A stretch of DNA of 64,000 nucleotides from Epiperipatus broadwayi (GCA_028023455.1 JAQFVV010000185.1:186001-250000), one strand, 5' to 3'; shown: positions 1-11,404, numbered from the stretch's first letter. Notes: generated by a model from the letters alone, not told the origin. Numbers and translations are program-made.

Positions 1-300
1 TTAATTCTATTTTCTTATTTTCATTTGCTAACTTTTGCAACATTTTCTGAAGCTCTAAAGCATTATTTTCAAAAACAACTACATCATGTGCAAAATCTAG
101 ATAACTTAAATAACCTCTGTCTACTTTTATCCTCTTAGCTTCTTGTTTTAATCCACAAAATACTTCTTGCAAAATTGCTGTAAAAAGTTTTGGAGATATG
201 GAAAATCACCTTGCAGTACACCCTTCTCAATGTTATTTTTTAAATATCATTATGCAATCTAATTATTCCTGTTGCATTTTTATAAAACAAGTCTTGAAAA
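1..300 (-). pseudogene. RTE-type LINE reverse transcriptase fragment, cut by window edge
   Basis: Reading the minus strand from about 300 down to 1 gives a chain of non-LTR reverse transcriptase motifs. First comes a stretch resembling the Y-x-NAT/VRLH segment, then an ISPKLFTAIL block (RT motif with SPxLF), then a run ending in YLSYLDFAHDVVVF. That last block corresponds to the catalytic FADD box, here FAHD, so one catalytic aspartate is replaced by histidine. The wording of these blocks (GD-ISPKLF, then hydrophobic LxFADD, then EL-ML) is typical of RTE-clade LINEs. At least one frame change and stop codons lie upstream of the best frame, so this is a dead copy. The 3' part of the element would lie left of base 1. 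The same LINE type recurs at 26.5-26.8 kb and 34.9-36.2 kb, also on the minus strand. Confidence 0.7.
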
Positions 301-3300
301 TAAAACTGCTTTACTATTTTTTTACATAGTTTTTTTTATTTAGTATCTATTACATTTCTGCTAAATTAGAGTGAAATTTACTATTTAATCACATGCTACT
401 TTGAAAGTCATGTGATCCCAGCAGAAATGTATACAAGTACTTATTTCTCTGAGAAGTTTAAATTACCTGTTTTTTTTCAAATATGGATAACATACAGAAA
501 TGAAAGATAGTTATTGGATTTATAGCCTATATGTCGCCCATGCATTCTGATTCCACATTAAACAATCATAATGCAAAAATCTGTAAAATGAAAAAAAACA
601 AAACAATTATTTTGGAATTGATTGCTACGAGTAAGAGTTATTATTATTATGTTATACTTTAATTTTTTATCTCATCTCTAATTTAAAACTAATTTTACAC
701 ACTCCTTTTTAAATTGTCAATTAAAAGCTTGTCGGCTCCATTAAATTCTTAATAGAAGTAAAATTATGACCTGATTAGAATAATCTTTTGGACAATAAGC
801 ATTTTAAAAAACATAAATTTAGCACATCTCTTTTAAAAATGAATTCCGTGATTAAAAAACGTGTCACACATGTTTCTATGTAAATTTGCGTAAAGTTTGA
901 TGAATATTTTATTAAAAATCGTTCATGTTAATATAATAAAGAGAAAAAAAGCACACTGAAAGTTATTTAATTTTTTATAATATCTGATTTCCTTTTTAAT
1001 TTTGTCATGTTTTTTTTTTACTAGTTGATCAACATCAATAAAAAAAAAACAATGATTTGCAAATATTAGTGAAGTATAATCATGTGCTTTGAATTGAATG
1101 ATTTGCATAAACCGTTTATTTATCTATTTGTAAAATCTCTTTGAAACGGTCTTCTTAATTCTTGATAAGCAAGCATATTTCTATATAAATGAACAAAAAA
1201 CTATATTATATGAATTTATTTCAAAATCTTTATTTTTTTTTTTTTTTATCTACTTCCCATTAATTTTATATTTATATAAAAAAAAAATACTTTGTTTTTT
1301 TTTTCTCTAAATAAATAGGTAATATAAATTAAAGGGAAAAATAAAGGAGGAGGGAGTATTTATAAAATCTCATATGTTGCGTATTATATATTTCTTTTAG
1401 AAGCTTTAATTTTTAGTAAAATGTTTTAGTTAGTCTATCTGGTTTTCATTAAACAATTGTAGTCTACATAAAAAAATAGATTTTAAAAAATATATGAATG
1501 AGCATAACCGAATTTAATTCGAAGTTTGATAACTTGCTGGTTATTATTATCAGTAAAATTTTCAGAATTATCAATTAGCAAAGACATATGAAAGTTAAAA
1601 CTTATATATAAATCAGTTCAAAGTAAGTAACATAAAAAAGTTCTATTCAAATCCATGAGGAATGGATTTTTTAAATAAATAAAGCAGAAAAGAATTAGAA
1701 AGATTTAACAAATGAAATGTTACAATAGCATGCTGTAGATTTTTTGAATGGATCGCCTAGCCAGTTATTAAATTCATATGTTTACATTTTTTTTTAAAAT
1801 TATGTCATCAATATGTGTTATCATATAAAAAAGTTTTCAAGTAAAGGAAGTGTGAATGTTAAATCACTTGTTCAAAATTTTTAATCAATAAATGATTGCA
1901 AAAAGAATGAATGCTTAATATAATAGTAGAAAGCGTCCACTTTCAGTCTCTTTTATTTCAAGTAAAAAAAAAATGATAAGAAAGGGTTTATATTTTTGTT
2001 TAATGATATTTAAGTATTTTGTTGTTAAAATTATAACAACTAACTATTAAAAATTACTGTAATAAATGACATTCAAGACTAAAGTTTTAAAAGTTTGATC
2101 ATTTCCTTTAATTATACTAAGGTATAAATTATATTATTTCTCATACTTCAGGAACTGCTATAAACAAACAAGCTGCTATTCAATGATAACGTTTTATTTA
2201 AGTACTTTTTAACTACACATTATTTTCAAGTAAAGGAAGATTGCATGAATTGTGAGGAGAACTGTTGGTACTTTCATATTTGTATCAATCTGCTGATAAC
2301 TTTCTAATCTTACGATCTGACCAAATAACATGTACACTTGGAACTTGTACAAACTTAAAAGGATAAATTTATCAAAATGGACCATGTGTGCATGATATTT
2401 TCACAAAGGTATTGGCAGGCTGAATACGTATGTGACAAGGTGTAGCAGTTCTAATACATGACAGTACTTGCACCAGACAAAATCTAACAATACTAAAAAT
2501 ATGAATTGCACACAAAAATAAATCTGAAAAAGTTTTATACAATTCCCAGATGTTAGTTTAAATATTGACAAAACAATCACTAAGTTACAAAATGCTTAAA
2601 ATATCCATATATGGTACTTACTGTATAATATATAATAGGAATTGTTATGATAAAACAATCAATTTATCTGTTTTTACTTTATTTTAAGTGGATAAAATTT
2701 TGTTTCAAAATGAAGACTCAAAGTAAAAATTTTATATTTTCCCCAAAGTGGAGACTTATCAAACATGTGATTGTGTATATATAATACCTGCCTTGAATCT
2801 TCAGCAGAAATGTTAATAAGAATTAAATGTATTTTTTTTTTAAAAACAAAATTTAAATTACTACACTTTTATTATTTCTTCAAAGTGGTGGACTAATTTG
2901 TTTGATGTTGTCCAGTATGATTTACATGAAAATGGTTGGTAACTGGCAGCTTGTAATTCAGCAATTTTATAGGCTTTCTAATAGACAGAATATATTGTCA
3001 ATTCCTCTTTTATATTTCATTTGAAGGCTTCCATCAGTGTTGCCACTGTTCTTCCATAAATTCTCACTTGACAGTCTCCTTGCACAAGTCATCAAACATC
3101 CATTGTTCCAGAAGAATTTTTCTGTTTTTTTTTCTTTTTGTGCAAAAAGCTCTTGTCAATTTTAACAATTTTGTTAGGGTCCCCAATTTTACATTTTTTC
3201 TCTGCTAAATGAAGATCTGTTTCTCACCATTCTGGATCACTGTCAAAAATTGAATTATGGAACCCTCCAACCATGTTCTCTTATGAAGGCCTATTTTATT

Positions 3301-3669
3301 ATTACATTCTCAAATGTTACAATGCCATTACTTATCTAAAGTGTGGATGTACCTGATTGCATTGATCTCAATAGCAGGTAAACTCCAAATATTTATTTAT
3401 CATTTTGACTGTTTAAAAAATTGTAATTTTAGTCAGAAAATTGGGAAAAAATAAATCAGCACTGAAGTAAAAAGCACTTTGAGAAGAATATTATCTGAAT
3501 AAAGTCTAGCCAATAAATAAAAGTGCAAATTTATGTTATTGTACAAGATCTGATGAGACTGCAGGATTTATTTGATGCAATCACAAAATTAGACATTTAT
3601 CACAAATGTAAAAAGGCATACTATCTCTCCATGTGAAGCTGTAAATATTGCTGTATATATATTTCTGTT
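301..3669. other. AT-rich non-coding stretch
   Basis: Homopolymer-rich A+T sequence. I see no supported gene. A short block at about 2.98-3.28 kb is visibly less AT-rich and has an open minus-strand run of about 60 codons, but I recognise no domain in it. It may be the remains of an old element. Confidence 0.6.
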
Positions 3670-3880
3670 TCACATAGGGTGCCAAGTATATAAGCACTAG
3701 AACAGGTTTGAACCCAACTTATATATTGTACAGGTCAAAACATTTATCCATCTAACAGGAGCTGGAACTCACAAAATGTATTTTAAACACAGTCAAGCCC
3801 AAGAATTAGGTCAGGGACCAGCCTGGATTCAAACCCACTCTCTAAGCCCCAGATCAAACACCTAATGAATAACATAATAG
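3670..3880. repeat. two tRNA-like B-box remnants, possible degraded SINEs
   Basis: Two short segments resemble the RNA polymerase III B box (consensus GGTTCGANTCC). On the plus strand GGTTTGAACCC lies at about 3,705. On the minus strand GGGTTTGAATCC lies at about 3,825-3,836. The minus copy is preceded by sequence that could be a decayed tRNA anticodon arm. No convincing A box or cloverleaf can be drawn, and no target-site duplication is clear. The call rests on the B-box matches and on the presence of clearer SINEs elsewhere in the window. Confidence 0.3.
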
Positions 3881-4737
3881 TGATGGCACATGAGAATTAA
3901 TCTTAATCCGGCCGACTAGCAAAGCTGAGCAAAACAATGAGACATCTATTAACTATGACTAAACTAAAATATACATAAGCATGATTGTAATATGTGGAAG
4001 TGGAGGAAAAAGGAATTCGAACTACTCAAATAAGTTAGACAATAAAATATAATTTAATATACTGATAAATTATTATACATTTATAAATTAAGTACATTAG
4101 TATGTGCGTGAATGAGCAAAAGGTAGATAATTACATAGTGTTATTCACGGTATTATTTCTCATACGCTCTTTATTAGTTAAATGACATATTACAAATAAA
4201 CACCCATCTTTGGTCGGTCCAATATTAAGATGCCAATCAGTATTAGAAAGAAGTTACATAAAATTGCTATTAACGCTTTGGGTTATGGTTCTGAAATGTG
4301 GTGACTAACATATGATTTAGGGGAGCATTCTAAAATTCATTAGACGTATGATATAAACTATTTTCACACCATTAAGATCGTGAAAATAAACAAAAGACAG
4401 TTAAAAGATTATATTTAAAACTATGACAAAATATTTAATGAAAATCATTTAACAATAGTAAGACGAACGCTTTATTTTTCCCAAGGCACATAGATACTCT
4501 TAAATAGATATATAAATTACGATTGTGGGACTGTATAAGATTGAAATAAACTTAATTAATAACTAGAAGTAGTTGGCATTTATATATATTTTAAGCAAAG
4601 CTTAATTTTAATATTAGAGCATTAAAACTGGGCTATGAAGCAAAAGAAATAATAATAATATGAAGAAGTTTGTGGTGCTGACATAATAGCCTAAAATAAC
4701 TAAGAGAAAAAGGTCATGCTTCTGGATGAAAAACGAA

Positions 4738-4921
4738 ATGGATGGGCATAGTGTGTGCCAAACTTAGGGGTCACCACCAGAGGCATTTTTATATGAAGAA
4801 ATGGATGGGCATAGCGAGTGCCAGACTTAGGGGTCACCGCCAGTGGCCTTTTTATATGAAGAAAGAATATGCATAGCATGTGCCAAACTTAGGGGTCACT
4901 ACCAGAGGTATTTTTATCCGA
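4738..4921. repeat. 62-bp tandem repeat, three copies
   Basis: Three consecutive units of about 62 bp, each containing GGGCATAG, then GTGCCAAACTTAGGGGTCAC, then a TTTTTATATGAAG end. Units start near 4,738, 4,801 and 4,864 and differ by several substitutions. The block is richer in GC than its surroundings. No reading frame of note crosses it. Confidence 0.8.
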
Positions 4922-5156
4922 AAACTTGAGAAGAAATCTATGGGTTTGAGCTTGTCGTAACCCCCAGATTAAGAAGCATATATATATAACATGAAGATCG
5001 GCCAAATGTCAGAAACGCAGTAATGATACATGTCTCTAACAACATTGAATAATTTTTACTGCTTTAAAATAGATGACTCTTGTTTGAATACTATAATACG
5101 CCATGCAATTATAATATATATAGAGAAAGAATATTTCATTTAATAAAATACATGTT

Positions 5157-5272
5157 AAGATTTTACTTAGTAAAAGAAACAAGATTTTACTTAGTACTAA
5201 AATAGTAAAATATTAAAATTTCCCAAATACGTTAAGATTTTATTTAATAAAAGAAACATTAAGATTTTCCCC
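5157..5272. repeat. short degenerate tandem repeat
   Basis: A motif close to AAGATTTTACTTAGTAAAAG recurs three to four times at irregular spacing. The rest of 4.9-6.5 kb is AT-rich DNA without supported features. Confidence 0.5.
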
Positions 5273-6594
5273 CATCCCCTTTTCTGCTATTTAAAATAAA
5301 ACAATCCCATCTTCCTCGATTTTACAATAACTGAAATATTTAAATACAAGATTTGAAATTTTAAGAGTATGAAAAATGAAGTAAGATTAGCAGTTATATA
5401 TAGAAAACAAATTATAAGTCACCCTTTCAGAAATGAATAAATAATATTTTAAAATTTCAAAGCGTTAATTAGCTATAGATAATCCAGAGTTAAACAAATA
5501 TACTTTTATAATAAACCAACATAAAATGTTGACACGTAAAAAACAAACAAACTGGCGAATATATTAATTTAGAATGCATTATATATATATATATTTAAAG
5601 AGGACGTTAATAACCTTTTCATGAAGGTTTAGTTAAAAAAAAATGACAGAAAAGATTTTTAGAAATTAAGCTCGCCAGGTTGTTTTAGATTGACATATTA
5701 ATAAGCAAGCAGATATATAAATCAAATAATAAATATATATAAATAAATGTCCACACCAAAATTAAAACGAAGTTAAAGCATATGAGATAGGATTAAATTT
5801 ATAGAAATTATTGAAAAGCAATTTACATATATATTTAAAACAAAAAAAAAGGCAAAGTTAAAGAATACATGAGAAAACTTGATAGTAGAATTTGAGATTA
5901 ATTAGGCAAGCTAGATTTAGTTTCAATGGTGGTGGTTTGAAATAATTTACCTTGCAGTTTTAAGAGTTCAATTTAAAATATTGCAAGTTTTCCTGTGGCA
6001 GCAAGCTTCTATTAGCACACTGAAGTTCTTAGGATGGGCTTTTCACTCTTGGGCAGCAGGATGGTACGGCCATGAAAAATGATGACCCGAATGACCAAGA
6101 AGTGATGGATTTACTGCTACATTATTTAAGTTTCAAGTGATGTGTAATACATTTTCACTAGAGTAGCTAATCTCTCTTGTGATTCAAAATTCAGTCATTT
6201 TATACTTTTTCTTTTATCAGTTGTTTTTGAAGATGCAATAGTAAGATAACGTCCAAAAATAAATTCAAATCTATTTCCAGATTAGAAATAGATTTAACAA
6301 CATGTTTTTAACAAAAGAAAATCTTTAATCTACTTAATCCCATTTATTTTAAGTAAAACTTTAATTAAAAAATACCTCCCTTTAATTATTTTTGGACAAT
6401 TAACAACAGTCACATCTTCCATATTGGATTTTATAATAAATATACAGTTTAATAGAAAAACAAGCAATTTAAAAAGAAAAAGCTAAAAATGATATATAAT
6501 AAATATTTAAAAACATCAATATTTTGTTAGTAAGTTTTGCTCCTATATATATATATATATTTGAGCTGCATCTATAATACTTTAATAGTTTTTT

Positions 6595-7090
6595 TGACAA
6601 CCCCCCCCTTCCTTTTTTCGGGGGGAAAAGAAAAGCCTCCCCCGGGAGGGCCGCGGGAGGAAATCGCCTGTCAACGAAATCCGGCGCCGTGTGTCCTGCT
6701 TTTGACGGTGTCCTTTCTGATGTTCTCAGTTGGACATATCAAAACAGATATTCAGATTTGGACATCTCCTGAATATAGGCTTTCTATTTCCTAAATGGAC
6801 TTATCAGATGGTTTGGCCCTTCAAGTCCATACCACAAGGTTCTGTTGGGTCTTTTTCATAATCTCGTCTCTGATTAAAGAGCTATCGCTTCCGGTTTGCC
6901 CCAAGAAAACTCGGTTTTGATGATATTTGTGTTCTTCCTCCAAATTCTGACCCTTTTACTAATTACCATTATACTAAAGATTATAAATTATCCATCTCCT
7001 CACAGTCTCTTCTGGTGCTCTACACTGTAGGAAAATCTTCCATTTTTAGGACCTCAGTGTTTTCTGGGGTTTCTATCTTCAAATAAGATT
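6595..7090. other. isolated GC-rich island of unknown origin
   Basis: The first part (about 6,600-6,720) holds a C8 run, G6 and C/G clusters including CCCCCGGGAGGGCCGCGGGAGG-like sequence. This is unlike anything else in the window. The next 350 bp stay moderately GC-rich. Open runs exist in several frames, including an 85-codon plus-strand ORF at 6,537-6,794 that starts in an (AT)n tract, but I recognise no domain. Three related strings (GGACATATC, GGACATCTC, GGACTTATC) recur between 6,730 and 6,800. It could be the GC-rich 5' region of the LINE-like remnant that follows, or an unrelated insertion. Confidence 0.55.
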
Positions 7091-7429
7091 ATGTTGTTGA
7101 AAAATATTAGAATGTATAAGGTGGTTATGTGTAAGACATATGTAAGAAAGATTTTTATTATATAAGATTATGGAAATAAATTTATGAATAATGAATTACA
7201 AATATTCTTAAGATTGAGTTGTGTTTATGGGAGGTGCACTGAATTAATTGCAGATAAGTTTAGAAAAGAAGGTATGGGTCTCATTCAATAAGAAGTAATT
7301 TAAAAAGGGTATTTTATAAATGGGGAAAAATTCTATAAATATTATAAGTGATAATGCTCAGTAAATGGTTATTAAATTTATATGGTAAATTTATATATAT
7401 AATTAATGTGAATTGTTAATATTATTTAT

Positions 7430-7960
7430 TTAGGTGAATTAAAATTCAATATTTAAATATTGTATTGGAAATTTGGATTATCTGTAAGGTGAATATGATT
7501 TTGACTAATACATTCTTATACTAAAGGTTTCTAAATAAAATAGATATTTGTCTGTGTTCTAGAGGAGAGGGTTTTAATCATTGTTAAAATATGTCTGCTA
7601 TAATATTAAGAATTATTCTAATGATTATAAGTGGATAAAATGTGGACATCAGGGGTTGTCTTTCTGGAGACTTTAATAATAGTTATAATCTTCTGACATA
7701 TGTTTTGTAAAGGTGAGGCAAATTAAAAAAGTAATGATATTTTAATATCAAATTTAAGCAAGATAAGATACTATTCTAGATTTTTGTTTAATAATACATG
7801 TACTAGTATGCCTCTAATGAATTTTGTGATATATACATTGTAGTGTATCATAGAAGTAGTCTGTGTTGAAATGTGTTCTACTAGAGGGGATTGATTTAAT
7901 AATGTATAGTGATAAGTTAGATTATTGGGTCATTTCTGACTGGAAGGGGTGGGCATAAAT
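7430..7960 (+). pseudogene. possible LINE endonuclease remnant
   Basis: A plus-strand frame around 7,655-7,690 reads GCLSGDFNNS. This resembles the GDFN motif of APE-type endonucleases carried by LINEs. About 250 bp downstream another frame reads GIDLIMYSDKLDYWVISD, which resembles the R-x-IDYILVS segment that follows in the same domain. Spacing and order fit an endonuclease, but stop codons and frame changes separate the pieces and no reverse transcriptase follows before 8.7 kb. The call is tentative and depends on two short motifs. Confidence 0.3.
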
Positions 7961-8694
7961 AAATATATTTGTTATTATATATGGGGATTTTATTTTAGAA
8001 ATGGTGATTAAAGTTTATTTATTGTAATTATATGTATAAATATATTTAAAATAAAAAAGAACTAATAATTAATAAAAAGAATTAATAATAATTTTAAAAC
8101 ATGTTATTGAAACATTAAATTTTATAATTTAGGCACGCATCTCAAATATATACTTGAAATATATACACACGACAAGAGGAGCGGGATGGAAAATAGGGAT
8201 TTAAACATAGGTTAGTAGATGGAAACATGAAGCTCAATCTTAAGCTAAGATTGACTGCTTCAATATGTAATTGACACCCATCTTGAGCAATAAGCATTAG
8301 CATGTATAAAGATGTATGAATACATGACTCTAAATGGCTCTCTACCAAAAGTTACATGTATGGTAAATTAAAGAGTCATTTATTTTGTAAATTATCAACA
8401 ACATTTAGTTTCTTCTATCCATTCAACTCGCATGTGCATATGTGCATATGAAAATCAATAAGCTTAATTATTTTAAGTAATTTTACTTATAATTTATATA
8501 ATCAAATCAATTCATAATATTTGTATAATTTATAATATTTTGTATATTTTAAAAATGTTTACTAATAATTTATAAAACAAAATTGATATTTACGAGTCAC
8601 AATGTAATTGTTAAATCTGGTGATTTAAGTCGGTCAGTGTTTCATTTTAAAAAATGTACAAAATTTGAAAAACAAAAAATTATTTAATTAATTT
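7961..8694. other. AT-rich stretch without supported features
   Basis: No gene or repeat boundary is visible. A short minus-strand ORF at 8,142-8,348 has no recognisable domain and looks like chance. Confidence 0.5.
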
Positions 8695-8695
8695 T

Positions 8696-9112
8696 ACTTG
8701 GATAATTGATTGGTTTTCCATTACCATATATGGGAATAAACTTTAAAAGAATGTGAAGTTGTAATTATTTATTAAGCGAATAGAAAGTATATGTAAATAC
8801 TTTTAAGACAGGTTAAAACCTGTATTAAATGCACCTTGAAATTTTTATAATAGTCAAACAATATCTTTATTTTGCCGATAGAGGAACCTCTTGAACCATG
8901 AGCCAAGATACCAACTTTTATATAGATAAGAGAATCCATCTTGACAAAATAAAGGTATTGCTTGACAATTATAAAAAACATTTGATACAGGTTATAGCCT
9001 GTCTTAAAAGTATTTAAAAGAATGTATAAAATTTTATAAGGACAAAAGAACATTTTTTTATTTAAATTCCACTTGATTAATTGATCAATTTTTCATTACC
9101 ATATATGGAAAT
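8696..9112. repeat. hairpin (MITE-like) repeat between direct repeats
   Basis: Two inverted arms, about 8,795-8,874 and 8,945-9,015, pair over some 70-80 bp around a 70-bp loop. The outer ends are AAATACTTTTAAGACAGG and its complement. Outside the hairpin, direct copies of a segment of about 41 bp containing CATTACCATATATGG lie at 8,696-8,736 and 9,071-9,112. The whole forms direct repeat, hairpin, direct repeat. A 93-codon minus-strand ORF across the hairpin follows from the inverted repeat and is not supported as a gene. Confidence 0.75.
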
Positions 9113-9475
9113 GTGGATCAATTTAAGATATGTCCAAATATACTGAGTTTGAGACAATCGCTGCAAGAATTTAATCAGATTTAACATTTAAAGAAAATTG
9201 TAAGGGAGACAAAGGACAATATTATGTATTGTACCATTTATTTATATATACTGTACAAATTACTATTTAATATTGTGTGTATCATTTAAATCAAAAAAGA
9301 GAGAACCCGATCTTTAATTTTTTTTTTTGTAATATAATGTTTTAAGAAAAAAGTACAGTGAAAGTTTAATTTTTCTTTTTTTAATAAAAGTTAACTAAAA
9401 TAAATTCAATGTTGGAAAGTGCATACTGAATAATTGATTCAAATAGTGAAAGGAAATTTCAAAGGTAAAAGATTG

Positions 9476-9499
9476 CTATCAGAAACAACTTTCTGATAG
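9476..9499. other. perfect hairpin in LTR U3
   Basis: CTATCAGAAA, loop CAAC, TTTCTGATAG: a 10-bp perfect stem about 135 bp upstream of the TATA box. It is present unchanged in the 3' LTR at 15,091-15,114. Its role is unknown. It could be a cruciform or a dimeric regulator site. Confidence 0.7.
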
Positions 9500-9634
9500 T
9501 AATTAAAAATGACAGAAATTCATAATGAAAAAAGAGACTTTGTAATAAAAAAATGAGAAATAATGTAGAAGTGTATAAAATAGAACAAAAGGTAAAAAGA
9601 AATATGTGCAGAACTTCGAAAAAGAATCTGGGGA

Positions 9635-9643
9635 TATAAAAGG
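9635..9643 (+). promoter_or_regulatory. LTR TATA box
   Basis: TATAAAAGG in the 5' LTR, repeated at 15,250-15,258 in the 3' LTR. Its position about 400 bp into the LTR and about 100 bp upstream of AATAAA fits a U3 promoter with transcription starting some 25-30 bp downstream. Confidence 0.7.
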
Positions 9644-9738
9644 AGCCGACAGGTTTGAAAGGTGTCTTTTGTCTTGTTGTTCCAGAGAGTGTTGAGCAAT
9701 TTGAAGTGCCTCATATTTTTTTATACAAAAAAAATATT

Positions 9739-9744
9739 AATAAA
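9739..9744 (+). terminator. LTR polyadenylation hexamer
   Basis: AATAAA about 100 bp after the TATA box, also at 15,354-15,359 in the 3' LTR. It fits the R-region polyadenylation signal, though the hexamer is common in such AT-rich DNA. Confidence 0.5.
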
Positions 9745-9963
9745 ATGTGTCCACTTAGATATAAACTGAAATCACTCACCATGAGTGAGTAGAACTCTAT
9801 CATTTGCCGACACTTTCTCTTGAGAAAAGTCACCTAGATCGTCATCTGGCTCTACCTAAATTTGATCGGAGATTTGGAAGAAGTAAAACTAAAAAAAACA
9901 ATTACTGCAGACTGCCCACTAACTGAATTGGACATTGGAGGATCAAGGACCTACTTAAATATC

Positions 9964-9979
9964 AACTTACCGGTAAGTT
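9964..9979. promoter_or_regulatory. 16-bp palindrome with 5' splice-site consensus on both strands
   Basis: AACTTACCGGTAAGTT is a perfect palindrome and is conserved at 15,578-15,593 in the other LTR. Each strand reads G|GTAAGT, a strong 5' splice-site match. On the sense strand it could be a leader splice donor, or the palindrome could be a protein-binding site. Confidence 0.4.
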
Positions 9980-10540
9980 AATGGCCATAACTTTTACATA
10001 AAGCTTTATGAATAGAGATTTGAATGAAATGTTATCCCATAATTTTTTGATCTAAAGATTTGTGAACAGAGAAGTGAATGAAACAGTTACCACGAAAAAA
10101 TAAGACACCAACTAGTTATTACTTCAATATTTGAATCTAATTATTACATTCATATGCACAATACTTTCCAATATTATAATTTTGTATTAATCATAAATAT
10201 TAAATGTTTGACGGGTTAGAATAAATCTTTATTATTAGTTTAACTTTCATTGTACGTGTATAACTTTAATGTTACTATATTTAAGTTTTATAGTTAGTTA
10301 TATAAATTCAAATTAGTATACAAATTACCTTTGCCAAATAGATTTATTTTTCTTAATTAAGTCAAAGGGGAATATCTTCTACTTAATGGGAATTTTAACC
10401 CAGATCGTATAATTATTACTTTACAAGTTACAATATGTTTGATGCAGACTCAGTGGGTTTAATGACTCTGCCGCCCCCATGTAGAAATTAAAAACTGATT
10501 CAGCTCACAATTTTACTTGCTAATAATTCTAGGCCGAGCT

Positions 10541-10701
10541 GATCAGGAAAGATAGTTATGTTTTTAGAGTAATAATGAAACGTTCTTCTTTTTTTTAAAT
10601 AAAATAAATGAACATTTATTGATCAGGAAAGATAGTTATGTTTTTAGAGTAATAATGAAACGTTCTTCTTTTTTTTTAAATAAAATAAATGAGCATTTAT
10701 T
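10541..10701. repeat. 80-bp tandem duplication private to the 5' LTR
   Basis: The segment starting GATCAGGAAAGATAG is present twice in a row (10,541-10,620 and 10,621-10,701). The 3' LTR has it once, near 16,144-16,220. The two copies differ by about one inserted T and one substitution, so the duplication arose after insertion of the element. Confidence 0.9.
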
Positions 10702-10776
10702 TTTCTTTTACATAACTTGATCAACTCGCGCATTTATAATGCATGTAGAGGCCTAGAAATACGGGAAACATTATAA

Positions 10777-10795
10777 TGGCTTGCCCAACTTGGGA
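10777..10795 (+). other. primer binding site
   Basis: TGGCTTGCCCAACTTGGGA begins one base after the 5' LTR, where a tRNA 3' end (CCA) would pair. It resembles the TGGCGCCCAACGTGGGG type of site common in invertebrate Gypsy elements. The cognate tRNA is not assigned here. Confidence 0.75.
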
Positions 10796-11157
10796 TTATG
10801 AAAAAAAAAACCCACGATCTGAGAAAATTAAAAAAAAATGGCATAAAATTGAGAATTTAATGTCCGTAATTGGAAAATAAATATGACCACAAATAGTGTG
10901 CAAGTCTAAAAAGTTATTGCGTACGATTACGAAAGTTTTTTTTTAAGAATATAAGATTTTAAATAAGTTTATATTGAAACAAAATAATAGTGGATAAATA
11001 ATAAATAAAATCGATCAAAGGCTAGTAATGACAGTAAAGGTAGAGAGGGATGGGAGATTATAGGGTGATAAAAGAGAGGGGTGTCGGTGAATGAATTTAT
11101 TAGCAAAGCAAAATAAAATATTGAATTTATATCATAACAATTGATGAAGTTAAGATT

Positions 11158-11403
11158 TTGTTTACTGCATCAAAAATAAACAACATGGCATATATGAAAT
11201 TGAGAAGTAGTAAAAATATACACAATATGGCAAAAGGTGAGAAAGAATTGAAAGAGGGTGTGGAACCCTTCATAAGAAATCTATTAAACAAATTTAAAAT
11301 GGAATTCAAAGAAGATATAAAAAAAGAAACGGCAGAGATGGTCAGAGAATTAAAAAAAGAAATAAAAGAACCAGTAAAAAAAGAGGAAAAAGAGAAGAAA
11401 TAA
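11158..11403 (+). pseudogene. gag-like charged coiled-coil region
   Basis: An 81-codon frame very rich in Lys and Glu, with heptad-like spacing in its second half and a run of K/E at its end. No zinc knuckle (CCHC) is visible here or in the following frame, and no major-homology-region signature is recognised. The call rests on position, between the primer binding site and the protease, and on the coiled-coil composition seen in many invertebrate Gypsy Gag N-termini. A full Gag would be several times longer, so most of it is missing or unrecognisable. Confidence 0.45.
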
Positions 11404-11404
11404 A

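Larger units (their letters stand above)
9230..10775 (+). repeat. 5' LTR of the Gypsy element
   Basis: About 1,546 bp, beginning TGTACCATTT and ending CATTATA just before the primer binding site. It matches 14,845-16,289 along its length. It is about 100 bp longer than its partner, mostly because of an 80-bp tandem duplication near its 3' end. It contains a U3 hairpin, a TATA box, a polyadenylation hexamer and a conserved 16-bp palindrome. Confidence 0.93.

Noticed and set aside
2979-3170. Minus-strand open run of about 60 codons in a GC-richer patch
   Set aside because: No start codon context, no domain and neighbouring frames equally open.
3550-3580. CTGATGAG string suggestive of a hammerhead ribozyme
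   Set aside because: No GAAA at the required distance and no stems around it.
6537-6794. 85-codon ORF over the GC-rich island
   Set aside because: It starts in an (AT)n tract and reads through C and G homopolymers. No domain. Reported only as part of the island.
8772-9053. 93-codon minus-strand ORF
   Set aside because: It spans both arms and the loop of a hairpin repeat. Its symmetry explains the open frame.
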